The notes: generated by a model from the letters alone, not told the origin. A stretch of DNA of 12,355 nucleotides from an uncultured bacterium (GCA_913009865.1 CAJVYK010000051.1:1-12355), one strand, 5' to 3'. Positions 6,405 to 12,355 are shown, counted from the first letter of the stretch. Made by a program: numbers and translations.

Positions 6405-7442
6405 ATGATATTTTCTAAAAGAACGAAATTTTCAGTCGGTTTAGCAAGTGCTGTAATTTGTTCGCTTCTTATGACAGGAGGTTGTGCCCCACCCGGCGGG
6501 AAAAAAGTTAAACTTGAGGCCGAACTCGAAAAACAAGCGCCAAAAGCCGCTGCGGCAGAGCCGGTCAGATTGGCATTGAAGTTCACTCCGGGGGATTCAA
6601 CAACTTATAAGATAACAACGCAGGCGGAAAAAAACGTTAAATGGGAGGGAAGCTCGCTAAGTAAGGCCAACTTCAAGGATGGCAGCACCGGCAACAGAGT
6701 CGAAATGACCTTCACTCAGCAGATACAAAGCGTCGACGACAAAGGCAATGCCATTGCAAAGATTACAATCGAAGGCCTAAAATATCTCTATATGATTAAG
6801 GACAATCCTGTTTTGGATTTTGACAGCTTCAGGGAAAAGGACCGAAACAATCCCCTGGCAAAACTAATTGGACAAAGTTATACGATAGAAATTGCACCTG
6901 CCGGTAAAGTCATAAAAGTTGTCGATGTAAAACAGGCACAGGCCGCGGTCAAGGGCAACAGAACGGCGTTAGAGCTGCTTTCCTTTGACGCAATCAAAAA
7001 ACGTCACGAAACCTTAGCCCTGCCGGACTCCGATAAAAACCAATTACGAACAGGCGATAACTGGAGCAGTATAAAGTCCTTTTCTTTCGGCTTGATGGGC
7101 CCAAAATCGTATGAAAAAATCTACACGCTAAAAGAAATCAAAAACCTGGATAACCAACAGATTGCCGTCGTTGAGATGAACGCCATCCCCACCTCAGAAA
7201 TGGCAGAGCAACTATATAAAGAACAAGCGACAAGCGACCTTATAAAAATGTTCGATAATACCGAAACATATACCGGCTGGCTAAAGCTGGATTTGACTAC
7301 CGGCAAAGTCAAAAAATGGCTTGAAGAACTACGGTCAGAGTGGGTTATCCTCGACCCATCAACCAAACAGCAAAACGACAGTAGGCCTACTGCGTTGAAG
7401 ATAGGTGTTACTCGTCTCTCCAGCCTCGAAAAAATTGATTAA
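6405..7442 (+). CDS. Lipoprotein of unknown function (copy A of a tandem pair)
   Basis: I do not recognise a characterised function. The 345-residue product has a type II signal peptide: basic N-terminus, hydrophobic stretch, and lipobox MTGGC with C27 as the lipidated residue. An Ala/Lys/Glu-rich linker (about 33-52) leads to a mostly beta-strand-like domain. The segments FTPGDSTTYKITTQAEKNVKW (60-80, paraphrased span), YTIEIAPAGKVIKVVD (159-174) and TGDNW followed by EKIYTLKEI (217-245) have counterparts in the next gene, so the two are probably paralogues. It resembles the uncharacterised DUF6263-type proteins of Planctomycetota and Bacteroidota, but I could not test that. It has strong expression signals: a sigma-70-like promoter and AAGGAG at 6391. 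It is likely exported and membrane-anchored. Confidence 0.85.
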   Translation: MIFSKRTKFSVGLASAVICSLLMTGGCAPPGGKKVKLEAELEKQAPKAAAAEPVRLALKFTPGDSTTYKITTQAEKNVKWEGSSLSKANFKDGSTGNRVEMTFTQQIQSVDDKGNAIAKITIEGLKYLYMIKDNPVLDFDSFREKDRNNPLAKLIGQSYTIEIAPAGKVIKVVDVKQAQAAVKGNRTALELLSFDAIKKRHETLALPDSDKNQLRTGDNWSSIKSFSFGLMGPKSYEKIYTLKEIKNLDNQQIAVVEMNAIPTSEMAEQLYKEQATSDLIKMFDNTETYTGWLKLDLTTGKVKKWLEELRSEWVILDPSTKQQNDSRPTALKIGVTRLSSLEKID

Positions 7443-7461
7443 AGATACTCAGATAAAAAAC

Positions 7462-7538
7462 AGCGGAATAGCGGATAGAAACCGAAGATTACGCTCCGGT
7501 GAAAAAACAACCTAAACGCTATACGTTAGCCATACGCC
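7462..7538. repeat. Short inverted, unit-like sequence between the two lipoprotein genes (weak)
   Basis: AGCGGAAT and AGCGGATA are adjacent 8-bp near-copies (7462-7477). Further on, ACGCTAT, ACGTTAG and CCATACG (7516-7536) are 7-bp units of the opposite sense, with ATAGCG pairing to CGCTAT. This resembles a decayed version of the phased arrays at 2697-2759 and 9073-9121, but the match is loose and could be chance. Confidence 0.35.
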
Positions 7539-7551
7539 GAAAGGAGCAAAA

Positions 7552-8538
7552 TTGAAAACTACGCTAACAATTTTTACTGTCCTCGGATTGAGTGTCCTTG
7601 CAGGATGCAATGGCTCCGCAGGAAAAAAAGAACTGTTAACCGTAGATTTTCAAAAGGACCGGACCCTGCGATACAAGTTCGTCTCCAGCAGAGATATTGA
7701 AGTTGATTGGGGACCGACGAAAAGCGGATCCAAGCCGGGTAAGAACAAGGTCGAGAAATCCTCCGAAACAATGGAAACGGTTGTTGCCTACAGACCCATT
7801 GAAGTAGAGCCATACGGCCTTACAACTATCAAGGCAACCTGTGAATCAGTAAAAATCAAGCGAAGCGCACGCAAGGGCCGGCGAACTACAAAAAAAGACG
7901 CCGCAGAAAGTTTCGCAGGTAAAACTTTCACATTCACTGTCGGACCTACGGGCAAAATAGAAGACTATTCGCAATTAGACAAGCTAATCCGCGAGATTGG
8001 CAAAAAAGCATTCCGGCCAAACAGCAAGAGAGGCAGAGTTAAAGAACCCGATATGATAAGCGACTTTATAGCCACCCAATGGTTCCTATGGGATTCTATC
8101 TCCAGCCAGAAAAAAGCCGTCGAAGGGGTCGGGGTAGGCCAAACATGGGAGTCTAAACTTTCTGTACCTACGCCGATGGTGTTGCAAAAAGCAAGAGATG
8201 TTATCTATACGCTCGATGAAATCCGCCAGAGTGAAAAAGGGCGATTCGCCGTGATACGCAGTTCCTATTCACTTGCCGAATCAGTCCCGCGCAACTGGCC
8301 AATGCCTTACCCTGACGGCAGATTCCGAATGAGCGGTATGTTCGGCTTCCTCGGAAGCTATAAGGTGCTGGATTTACAGGGTCAGGGCGAAGAAATTTTC
8401 AATATCGACGCAGGCCGAATAGAACGATACAACCAGCAGTACCAGATGCAGTTAAGGGCATCCTTCCCTATGGCTATCGGCGTAAACCCCAGAATAACTA
8501 TCAAGCAGAATCTGACAATGCAGCTTCTGGAAAATTGA
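7552..8538 (+). CDS. Lipoprotein of unknown function (copy B of a tandem pair)
   Basis: This 328-residue protein starts at TTG 7552, with a strong AAGGAG at 7541-7546 fixing the start. The signal peptide ends in the lipobox VLAGC with C19 lipidated. The mature part shares a sequence plan with the preceding lipoprotein: YKFVSSRDIEVDWG (41-54) against YKITTQAEKNVKW, FTFTVGPTGKIEDY (126-139) against YTIEIAPAGKVIKV, and GVGQTWES followed by DVIYTLDEI (194-224) against RTGDNWSS and EKIYTLKEI. A basic insertion (KIKRSARKGRRTTKK, about 101-115) has no counterpart there. Overall identity is low, so the duplication is old. Function is unknown. It is followed after 10 nt by the HIT gene, so the two are probably cotranscribed. 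Confidence 0.85.
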   Translation: MKTTLTIFTVLGLSVLAGCNGSAGKKELLTVDFQKDRTLRYKFVSSRDIEVDWGPTKSGSKPGKNKVEKSSETMETVVAYRPIEVEPYGLTTIKATCESVKIKRSARKGRRTTKKDAAESFAGKTFTFTVGPTGKIEDYSQLDKLIREIGKKAFRPNSKRGRVKEPDMISDFIATQWFLWDSISSQKKAVEGVGVGQTWESKLSVPTPMVLQKARDVIYTLDEIRQSEKGRFAVIRSSYSLAESVPRNWPMPYPDGRFRMSGMFGFLGSYKVLDLQGQGEEIFNIDAGRIERYNQQYQMQLRASFPMAIGVNPRITIKQNLTMQLLEN

Positions 8539-8548
8539 GATACGAATT

Positions 8549-9058
8549 ATGGAACACAAAAATCTGTGGGCGCCGTGGCGAATTAAATATGTTCAGGGCT
8601 TGAGCGACAGCAGTGATTGTTTTATCTGCCAGGCCAACGCAAACCCACAGGATGACGATAAAAATCTGGTGTTATGGCACACGGACAGAAGCATCGTAAT
8701 ACTGAATCGCTTTCCATATAACAATGGACATTTACTGATAGCGCCGCTCCGACACATCCCCGACCTCGAGCAGGCAGATGATGAGGAACTGTTGGAATTG
8801 ACCAAGCTGGTCAGAGAATCACAAAAAGCCCTCTCGGCGACGATAAAACCACACGGCTTCAATGTCGGAATGAATTTCGGCCGATGCGCCGGAGCCGGCT
8901 TACCAGGCCATCTCCATATCCATATTGTTCCGCGATGGGACGGGGATACGAATTTTATGAACGTATGCAGCGATACCGATATTATCAGTCAAAGTTTGAT
9001 TGAGCTTCTTGAGCAATTAAAACAGATAAGCAAAGAGCACAACCTGCCCTGTTTATAA
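8549..9058 (+). CDS. HIT-family protein, Ap4A phosphorylase/hydrolase-like
   Basis: This 169-residue histidine-triad protein belongs to a family that cleaves nucleotide phosphoanhydrides or phosphoramidates through a nucleotidyl-histidine intermediate. The triad is GHLHIHIVPRW (H121, H123, H125). The N-terminal LWAPWR (6-11) and zinc-type CFIC (C24, C27) are features of the longer HIT branch that includes bacterial diadenosine tetraphosphate phosphorylases such as mycobacterial Rv2613c. FPYNNGHLLIAP at 55-66 is the usual strand before the active site. It starts 10 nt after the second lipoprotein gene with only a weak GAGA site. Together with the dGTPase-like gene downstream, it suggests a nucleotide house-cleaning pair. 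The exact substrate cannot be read from the sequence. Confidence 0.9.
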   Translation: MEHKNLWAPWRIKYVQGLSDSSDCFICQANANPQDDDKNLVLWHTDRSIVILNRFPYNNGHLLIAPLRHIPDLEQADDEELLELTKLVRESQKALSATIKPHGFNVGMNFGRCAGAGLPGHLHIHIVPRWDGDTNFMNVCSDTDIISQSLIELLEQLKQISKEHNLPCL

Positions 9059-9072
9059 AAGTGTGACCTTTA

Positions 9073-9121
9073 CTCGTGTCTCGTATACGAGTCACGGGGC
9101 AGGAGTTACGAGCCACGAGAT
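9073..9121. repeat. Seven-unit heptamer array with a long palindrome before dgt
   Basis: The 49 bases divide exactly into seven 7-bp units, from CTCGTGT (9073-9079) and CTCGTAT (9080-9086) to ACGAGTC (9087-9093) and finally ACGAGCC and ACGAGAT (9108-9121). CTCGTATACGAG (9080-9091) is a perfect 12-bp palindrome. Extended to 9073-9098 it forms a 13-bp arm with one mismatch and one G-T pair. The array ends directly at the ATG of the next gene. Unit size, the switch of sense, an AGGAG-type unit, and the final ACGAGAT are shared with the array at 2697-2759. No T-run follows. Confidence 0.8.
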
Positions 9122-10216
9122 ATGTCTGAAGAACTTGCCAATTATGCAGTCAGTGAAAATCTGAGCCGGGGTCGGGCGCTGGCGGAAAAGCCGCACCCGT
9201 ACCGCTCAAACTTCGAGCGCGACAGGGACCGTATAATACACTGCTCCGCCTTCCGCCGCCTGGAAGGCAAAACCCAGGTCTTCACACCAGGATTGGACGA
9301 CTATTACCGCACGCGTCTGACACACAGTATTGAAGTGGCCCAGATAGGAAGAACCGCCGCAAAAGCGCTTCAGCTAAATGAAGGCCTCACCGAGGCAATA
9401 TGCCTTGCACACGATTTGGGGCATCCGCCCTTCGGACATGCCGGCGAAAAAGCTCTGAACAATTTAATGGCTGAGTTCGGCGGATTCGAGCATAACCGCC
9501 AGACATTGCGAATTGTCGATTTACTCGAACACCCATATCCGGATTTTACCGGCCTGAATCTGATGTATGAGACCCGCCTCGGATTAGCAAAACACCGAAG
9601 TCCCTGTGATAAACCGCAGGATAAGATTTTCAGTGAACCAAATTGCTCCCTTGAGGGACAGATCGCCGACATCGCCGACCGTATCGCATATAACTGCCAC
9701 GACCTCGAAGATGGTATGCGGGCAGGGTTGATAACAGCCGAACAGTTAAAAACGATAGAAATATTCACAGAAGCACAAAGCCGGATAAACGCCGAAGCAA
9801 TGAAGGACAAAAGCGTACGAAGAACAAGAACCGCAAAAGCAATTATCGAAAGACTTGTCAGCAACTGTATCGATACAAGCAAAAAAGCTATCGCAGAGGC
9901 AAATGTAAAAACAGTTGACGACGTCTGTCATCATAACGAAAATTTAATTGTGCTTTCAGCAGAAAGCGAAGCTAAACTTACTGAATTGGAAAAGTTTTTA
10001 CTGCAGAACTTTTATTTGCACAAATCAATAATACAAACAGCAGATAAAGTCAGAAGCTGGCTTGAGCGACTTTTCGAAAGACTATGCCAAAAACCGCAGT
10101 TAATGCCGGGCTACTTTCAACGGTTGATAAGCCGGGAAGGTTTGCAGCGGACGGTTGCCGACTACATTGCGGGCATGACTGATAGATTCTGCTTGAAAAT
10201 GTTAGAAATAGAGTGA
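9122..10216 (+). CDS. dgt: dGTPase-like HD-domain triphosphohydrolase
   Basis: This 364-residue protein is of the deoxyguanosinetriphosphate triphosphohydrolase-like family. Members remove the whole triphosphate from dNTPs and so adjust dNTP pools; specificity varies. HD-domain metal ligands are visible: H68 (RLTHSIEVAQIGR), H97-D98 (AHDLGHPPFGHAGE, with H101 and H106) and the aspartates of IADIADRIAYNCHDLEDG (about 181-198). The N-terminal SRGRALAEKPHPYRSNFERD and CSAFRRLEGKTQVF are typical of this subfamily. The ATG follows the heptamer array directly, with only ACGAGAT as a weak ribosome binding site, and is 63 nt from the HIT gene. It is complete, with no recognisable gene following it on this strand. 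Confidence 0.93.
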   Translation: MSEELANYAVSENLSRGRALAEKPHPYRSNFERDRDRIIHCSAFRRLEGKTQVFTPGLDDYYRTRLTHSIEVAQIGRTAAKALQLNEGLTEAICLAHDLGHPPFGHAGEKALNNLMAEFGGFEHNRQTLRIVDLLEHPYPDFTGLNLMYETRLGLAKHRSPCDKPQDKIFSEPNCSLEGQIADIADRIAYNCHDLEDGMRAGLITAEQLKTIEIFTEAQSRINAEAMKDKSVRRTRTAKAIIERLVSNCIDTSKKAIAEANVKTVDDVCHHNENLIVLSAESEAKLTELEKFLLQNFYLHKSIIQTADKVRSWLERLFERLCQKPQLMPGYFQRLISREGLQRTVADYIAGMTDRFCLKMLEIE

Positions 10217-10402
10217 ATGAGTAAATGCGTTGATGGGTAGATGAGATGGGGTAAATTGGGAAATTTTAGCTGTCTTTGCAAGAAAATGGCGGGATCTGCG
10301 TGGCTGCCCTTGGTTTTGCCTTGTAAACCCACAACGCCACAATGTAAAACTGTAATTTCACAGATTCAACTGGCCTTGAGAAAAATTAAGTTCAGCATCA
10401 TT

Positions 10403-10793
10403 TTAACAATTGCCGACCTTGCTATCTTTTACCTCCTCGACTTCTTTGGGTTTGGACTCTTTGCAAGAGTAAGTTATAGGATAATTGTAACCAGTTAATC
10501 GGCACTTTATTTCTTTGGAGTCTTGTATAACATCTGAAAACTTGCAGTTTCCACAATTTACCCATGTTCGTGCGAAAAGACAGGCGATTCCATAAGCGGT
10601 CCAAACTATTGTCGATAAAAAAGTAACACAAACGACCTTTTGTAAAAACACTGTGGCATCGAACAGTCCGGACTTTGTTTTCAAAAAGAAAAAATACTGT
10701 ACCGGCTCGAGGCTGAAGAATACATAGATGGCTAGTATGAACCCCCCCCCATAGAGTAATCCTCACAGGCCATTTGTGGGACAACTTTCGCAT
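10403..10793 (-). pseudogene. Small two-TM protein with four-cysteine tail, frameshifted at a G tract
   Basis: On the minus strand, ATG at 10793 (GGAG and AAAGGG upstream) opens MRKLSHKWPVRITLWGG in one frame. After a run of nine G (plus-strand C at 10742-10750) the sensible continuation, FILAIYVFFSLEPVQYFFF, is in another frame that stays open to the TAA-type end at 10403. Removing one G joins them into a 129-residue protein. It would have a basic N-terminus, TM helices at about 12-36 and 49-74, and a hydrophilic cytoplasmic tail with CGNC-type cysteines C80, C83, C97 and C110 that could bind zinc or a cluster. The continuous membrane topology across the junction argues that the gene is real. 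The extra G could be a sequencing error, a true inactivation or a phase-variable tract. Function is unknown. The 186 bases between dgt and this gene show nothing I can assign. Confidence 0.68.
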
Positions 10794-10900
10794 AATCTCC
10801 AATCCCTTTCCAAACTATTTTGGATAATCATTTATTCTGCCGTGACGTAATTATGATACTCATTCGTTGAAAAGCTACACTATTTTACAGCACCACCATC

Positions 10901-10932
10901 ACCGTATTGCTCGGCTGGCCCCCACCGGCTTT
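10901..10932 (-). repeat. Trailer repeat copy 1, at the end of the first HEPN gene
   Basis: This 32-bp stretch aligns without gaps to 11669-11700 at 25 of 32 positions, with ACCGTATTGC identical at one end and CCGGCTTT at the other. It touches the stop codon of the first HEPN gene. Read on the minus strand in the same frame, both copies give K-A-G-x-x-Q-P-x-N-T-V, which hints at a decayed coding relic or a constrained RNA. Neither has a terminator-like T-run. Confidence 0.6.
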
Positions 10933-11267
10933 CAAACAAATGGTTTTAGCAACTCAATCAACTGCGGAATGTTTTCTACGACTACCTTCCAGATTCGCTC
11001 CTGTTTGATTTCACCGTATTCGTGAATCAGAACATTGCGCTGGCCGATAATCTGTCGCCACGGGATTTCAGGATGAGCGGCGCAGAACTTGGCCGATACC
11101 CTGCCTGCCGCTTCACCGATAATCTCCAAAGACCGTTCGACCGCAAGTTGTGTCCTTCGGTCATTTGAGTATTGGGTAAAATCCAGGCCGGAACTCAGTT
11201 GTTCCACCGTCCGGGCAGCATCGAGCATATCCCATAAATAAGCGGCATCTCTCTGGTCAGGCTGCAT
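10932..11267 (-). CDS. HEPN (DUF86, HepT-like) toxin ribonuclease, pair 1
   Basis: This 111-residue HEPN-domain protein is of the HepT/DUF86 type, the toxin half of HEPN/MNT toxin-antitoxin systems. Such proteins cut RNA when unmodified. The active motif RNVLIHEY gives R77, H82 and Y84, the RX4HXY signature; the tyrosine is the residue that MNT antitoxins adenylylate in studied systems. The conserved helix QLAVERSLEIIGEAAGRVS at 40-58 matches the family and the second HEPN protein in this window. The ATG at 11267 has GAGG six bases upstream and lies within the end of the MNT gene (11-nt overlap), so the toxin follows its antitoxin in a coupled operon. All key residues are present, so it appears functional. 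Confidence 0.93.
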   Translation of the reverse strand: MQPDQRDAAYLWDMLDAARTVEQLSSGLDFTQYSNDRRTQLAVERSLEIIGEAAGRVSAKFCAAHPEIPWRQIIGQRNVLIHEYGEIKQERIWKVVVENIPQLIELLKPFV

Positions 11268-11562
11268 ATATTACCTCATTGCTGGAAAGTATTGTCTGTT
11301 TTCGAAACGGATTTCTCAACGAACCTTTTTCAACTAAATCAACTTTTCGTCCAAAGATAGCCTTAAGCTCATCAATCATATCCACAAAATCGAACAGTCC
11401 CCATCCGGCATCGTCCTTGAAACTGACTAGTACGTCGATGTCGCTATCGGAACGAAATTCGTCCGACAAAACAGACCCGAACAGTGCCATCTCTGAAATT
11501 TTCCATTTGATGCAAAACCCTTCTATTTTTTTCTGCGGTAGTGTAATTCTGATTTGCCCCAT
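11257..11562 (-). CDS. MNT-domain nucleotidyltransferase antitoxin (MntA-like), pair 1
   Basis: This 101-residue minimal nucleotidyltransferase is the likely antitoxin of the HEPN protein encoded directly after it. The GSX10DXD motif is complete (G29-S30, D41, D43) and a third acidic residue D75 (KVDLV) is in the expected place. In studied HepT-MntA pairs this enzyme transfers AMP units to the toxin's tyrosine and inactivates it. The ATG at 11560-11562 has GAGG upstream, and its leader GAGGTAATATATG is identical to the leader of the HEPN gene it precedes. It overlaps that gene by 11 nt. Confidence 0.93.
   Translation of the reverse strand: MGQIRITLPQKKIEGFCIKWKISEMALFGSVLSDEFRSDSDIDVLVSFKDDAGWGLFDFVDMIDELKAIFGRKVDLVEKGSLRNPFRKQTILSSNEVIYAA
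11265..11277 (-). promoter_or_regulatory. Ribosome binding site of HEPN 1, identical to that of MNT 1
   Basis: On the minus strand this reads GAGGTAATATATG, ending in the HEPN start codon. The same 13 bases occur at 11560-11572 before the MNT gene, giving the two cistrons the same initiation sequence. The second HEPN/MNT pair does not have it. Confidence 0.7.
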
Positions 11563-11572
11563 ATATTACCTC
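11560..11572 (-). promoter_or_regulatory. Ribosome binding site of MNT 1, identical to that of HEPN 1
   Basis: On the minus strand this is GAGGTAATATATG with the MNT start codon at its end. It repeats exactly the 13 bases before the HEPN gene at 11265-11277. The exact match favours equal initiation of antitoxin and toxin, or a shared site for an RNA-binding regulator; the sequence cannot separate these. Confidence 0.7.
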
Positions 11573-11668
11573 TGCGAAATACTGTACTCATAATAACAAC
11601 GTGAATCCAGGTTTTTTTGTATTCATTCTATGTAGTACGCTATTTCAAGTTTCTCAAAACAGCCGATT

Positions 11669-11700
11669 ACCGTATTGCCGGGCTGAGCTTCGCCGGCTTT
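11669..11700 (-). repeat. Trailer repeat copy 2, after the second HEPN gene
   Basis: This is the counterpart of 10901-10932 and starts 49 bp past the stop of the second HEPN gene, within the 187-bp gap between the two toxin-antitoxin pairs. On the minus strand it can fold with GCCGG pairing to CCGGC around a 10-12 base loop, a pairing not kept in copy 1. The rest of the gap shows no gene and no confident promoter. Confidence 0.6.
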
Positions 11701-11749
11701 GCTACTAACAAAAGCACATCATATTTGCCGAATTTATTGCCGTATTTTG

Positions 11750-12088
11750 TCAGGCGTTCAATATTTCTTTTATTTCTCTGATTAAAATCGGCAAGTGGTT
11801 TGTAACAGCTTTCCATACAATGGCCTCATCAACAATATCATAACCATGAATTAAGATGTTTCTGAACCCTATGATGCGATGATGCTCGGAAATCTTTTCC
11901 AGTAATTCGTTATCTGTGTATTTAATCCTGTTAAGAGCTTCTCCAATGATTTCAAAGTCCCTTTCGACAGCTCTTTGAGTAACGGTGTTGTTTTGATATG
12001 CCTTGAAATCCATTCCATAAACAAAATTTTGTATCTCTTCGACTGCCTGGAGGATATCAATAAGGCTTTTTCTTGTTTCATCGTTCAT
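11750..12088 (-). CDS. HEPN (DUF86, HepT-like) toxin ribonuclease, pair 2
   Basis: This is a 112-residue HEPN toxin candidate from ATG 12088; an upstream in-frame start at 12112 is less likely because 12088 gives the same 11-nt overlap with the preceding MNT gene as in pair 1. The RX4HXY motif is RNILIHGY (R76, H81, Y83). The helix QRAVERDFEIIGEALNRIK parallels the one in the first HEPN protein, but the rest differs strongly, so the two pairs are not a recent duplication. The gene is visibly richer in A and T than the first HEPN gene, consistent with a separate origin. It is predicted to cut RNA when its tyrosine is not modified. Confidence 0.93.
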   Translation of the reverse strand: MNDETRKSLIDILQAVEEIQNFVYGMDFKAYQNNTVTQRAVERDFEIIGEALNRIKYTDNELLEKISEHHRIIGFRNILIHGYDIVDEAIVWKAVTNHLPILIREIKEILNA

Positions 12089-12355
12089 AAATAACTGTCC
12101 TTGTCCTGTCAATAGATTCTCTTAGGATAGGGTTCTTGAATTTTTTATCAACAACCAGATCAACCTCTCGTTTAAATATTTCTTCCAATTGCTCTTTTAA
12201 TTCAAAATACTTATCGAAAAGGTCGATATTTTCGCCCGAATCAAAAATCACCAAAACGTCGACGTCACTACCTTGAGAGAAATCTTGGCTCAAAGCGGAA
12301 CCAAACAGGCCTAATCGTTTGACCGGCAAATCTCGACATACCCGTTCAATCTCTG
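12078..12355 (-). CDS. MNT-domain nucleotidyltransferase antitoxin, pair 2 (cut by window end)
   Basis: The frame is open through the window edge, so the N-terminus is missing. Residues before the in-frame TTG at 12329 (EIERVCRDLPVKRLGLFGS) continue the normal helix leading into the active site, so that TTG is not the start. The GSX10DXD motif is complete: GSALSQDFSQGSDVDVLV. REVDLVV supplies the third acidic residue. It ends with TGA at 12078-12080, 11 nt inside the HEPN gene. It is the probable antitoxin that modifies the second HEPN protein. Confidence 0.92.
   Translation of the reverse strand, partial: EIERVCRDLPVKRLGLFGSALSQDFSQGSDVDVLVIFDSGENIDLFDKYFELKEQLEEIFKREVDLVVDKKFKNPILRESIDRTRTVIYER

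Noticed and set aside
10213..10256. GATGAG/GATGGG-rich stretch after dgt as another phased repeat
   Set aside because: Spacing between the ATG-containing pieces varies between about five and nine bases and there is no inverted partner, so it does not meet the pattern of the other arrays.
10241..10498. Open frame on the plus strand, 85 codons, after dgt
   Set aside because: It lies partly antisense to the better supported two-TM cysteine protein, has no ribosome binding site of note, and its composition looks like translated noncoding sequence.
10422..10802. 126-codon minus-strand frame as a stand-alone gene
   Set aside because: Only its first 20 residues look real; after the G tract the sensible membrane sequence continues in another frame, so the rest of this frame is out-of-frame translation.
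11573..11668. Promoter for the first toxin-antitoxin pair on the minus strand
   Set aside because: TTGAAA with a 17-base spacer is present, but the matching -10 (TGAATA) is poor, and TATTAT closer to the gene has no good -35; neither is convincing.

Overview
The window looks like one end of a bacterial metagenome-assembled contig. It most plausibly comes from a Planctomycetota relative of the Phycisphaerae/Sedimentisphaerales type. That placement is an inference from three things: the peptidoglycan/division genes end at an ftsQ-like gene with no ftsA or ftsZ after it, there are large uncharacterised lipoproteins, and short-unit repeats occur between genes. Base composition is intermediate. 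GTG and TTG starts are used beside ATG, and most genes have a purine-rich ribosome binding site.

The first 120 bases are not genomic. Positions 63-120 match the complete 58-base Illumina P5/TruSeq universal adapter with one mismatch, preceded by 62 bases of T/G-rich sequence of unknown origin. Genomic sequence begins at 121, inside murC.

Positions 121-3690 (+) hold the tail of a dcw-type cluster: murC (5'-truncated by the adapter junction), murB overlapping it, ddl, and an ftsQ-like gene. Together these make UDP-MurNAc, load its first amino acid, make D-Ala-D-Ala, and supply a bitopic divisome protein. The murB-ddl and ddl-ftsQ junctions carry short phased repeats with dyad symmetry.

Positions 3687-6225 (-) are a compact three-gene operon: ilvD (branched-chain amino acid synthesis, Fe-S enzyme) followed by two different YkgJ-family cysteine-cluster proteins. 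Its last stop codon overlaps the ftsQ stop codon tail to tail.

Positions 6330-10216 (+) start with a good sigma-70-like promoter and hold two lipoproteins that look like diverged tandem paralogues, a HIT-family nucleotide hydrolase/phosphorylase and a dGTPase-like HD hydrolase. A 7-bp-phased palindromic repeat lies just before the dGTPase gene.

Positions 10217-12355 are accessory. A small two-TM protein with a four-cysteine cytoplasmic tail is broken (or phase-switched) by a 9-base G tract on the minus strand. Two tandem HEPN/MNT (HepT/MntA-type) toxin-antitoxin pairs follow, both on the minus strand, each with an 11-nt antitoxin-toxin overlap. The second antitoxin runs off the window end.

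I found no RNA genes, CRISPR array, insertion sequence or prophage. The least explained items are the phased intergenic repeats, the G-tract-interrupted membrane protein and the paired HEPN/MNT modules with their shared flanking repeats.
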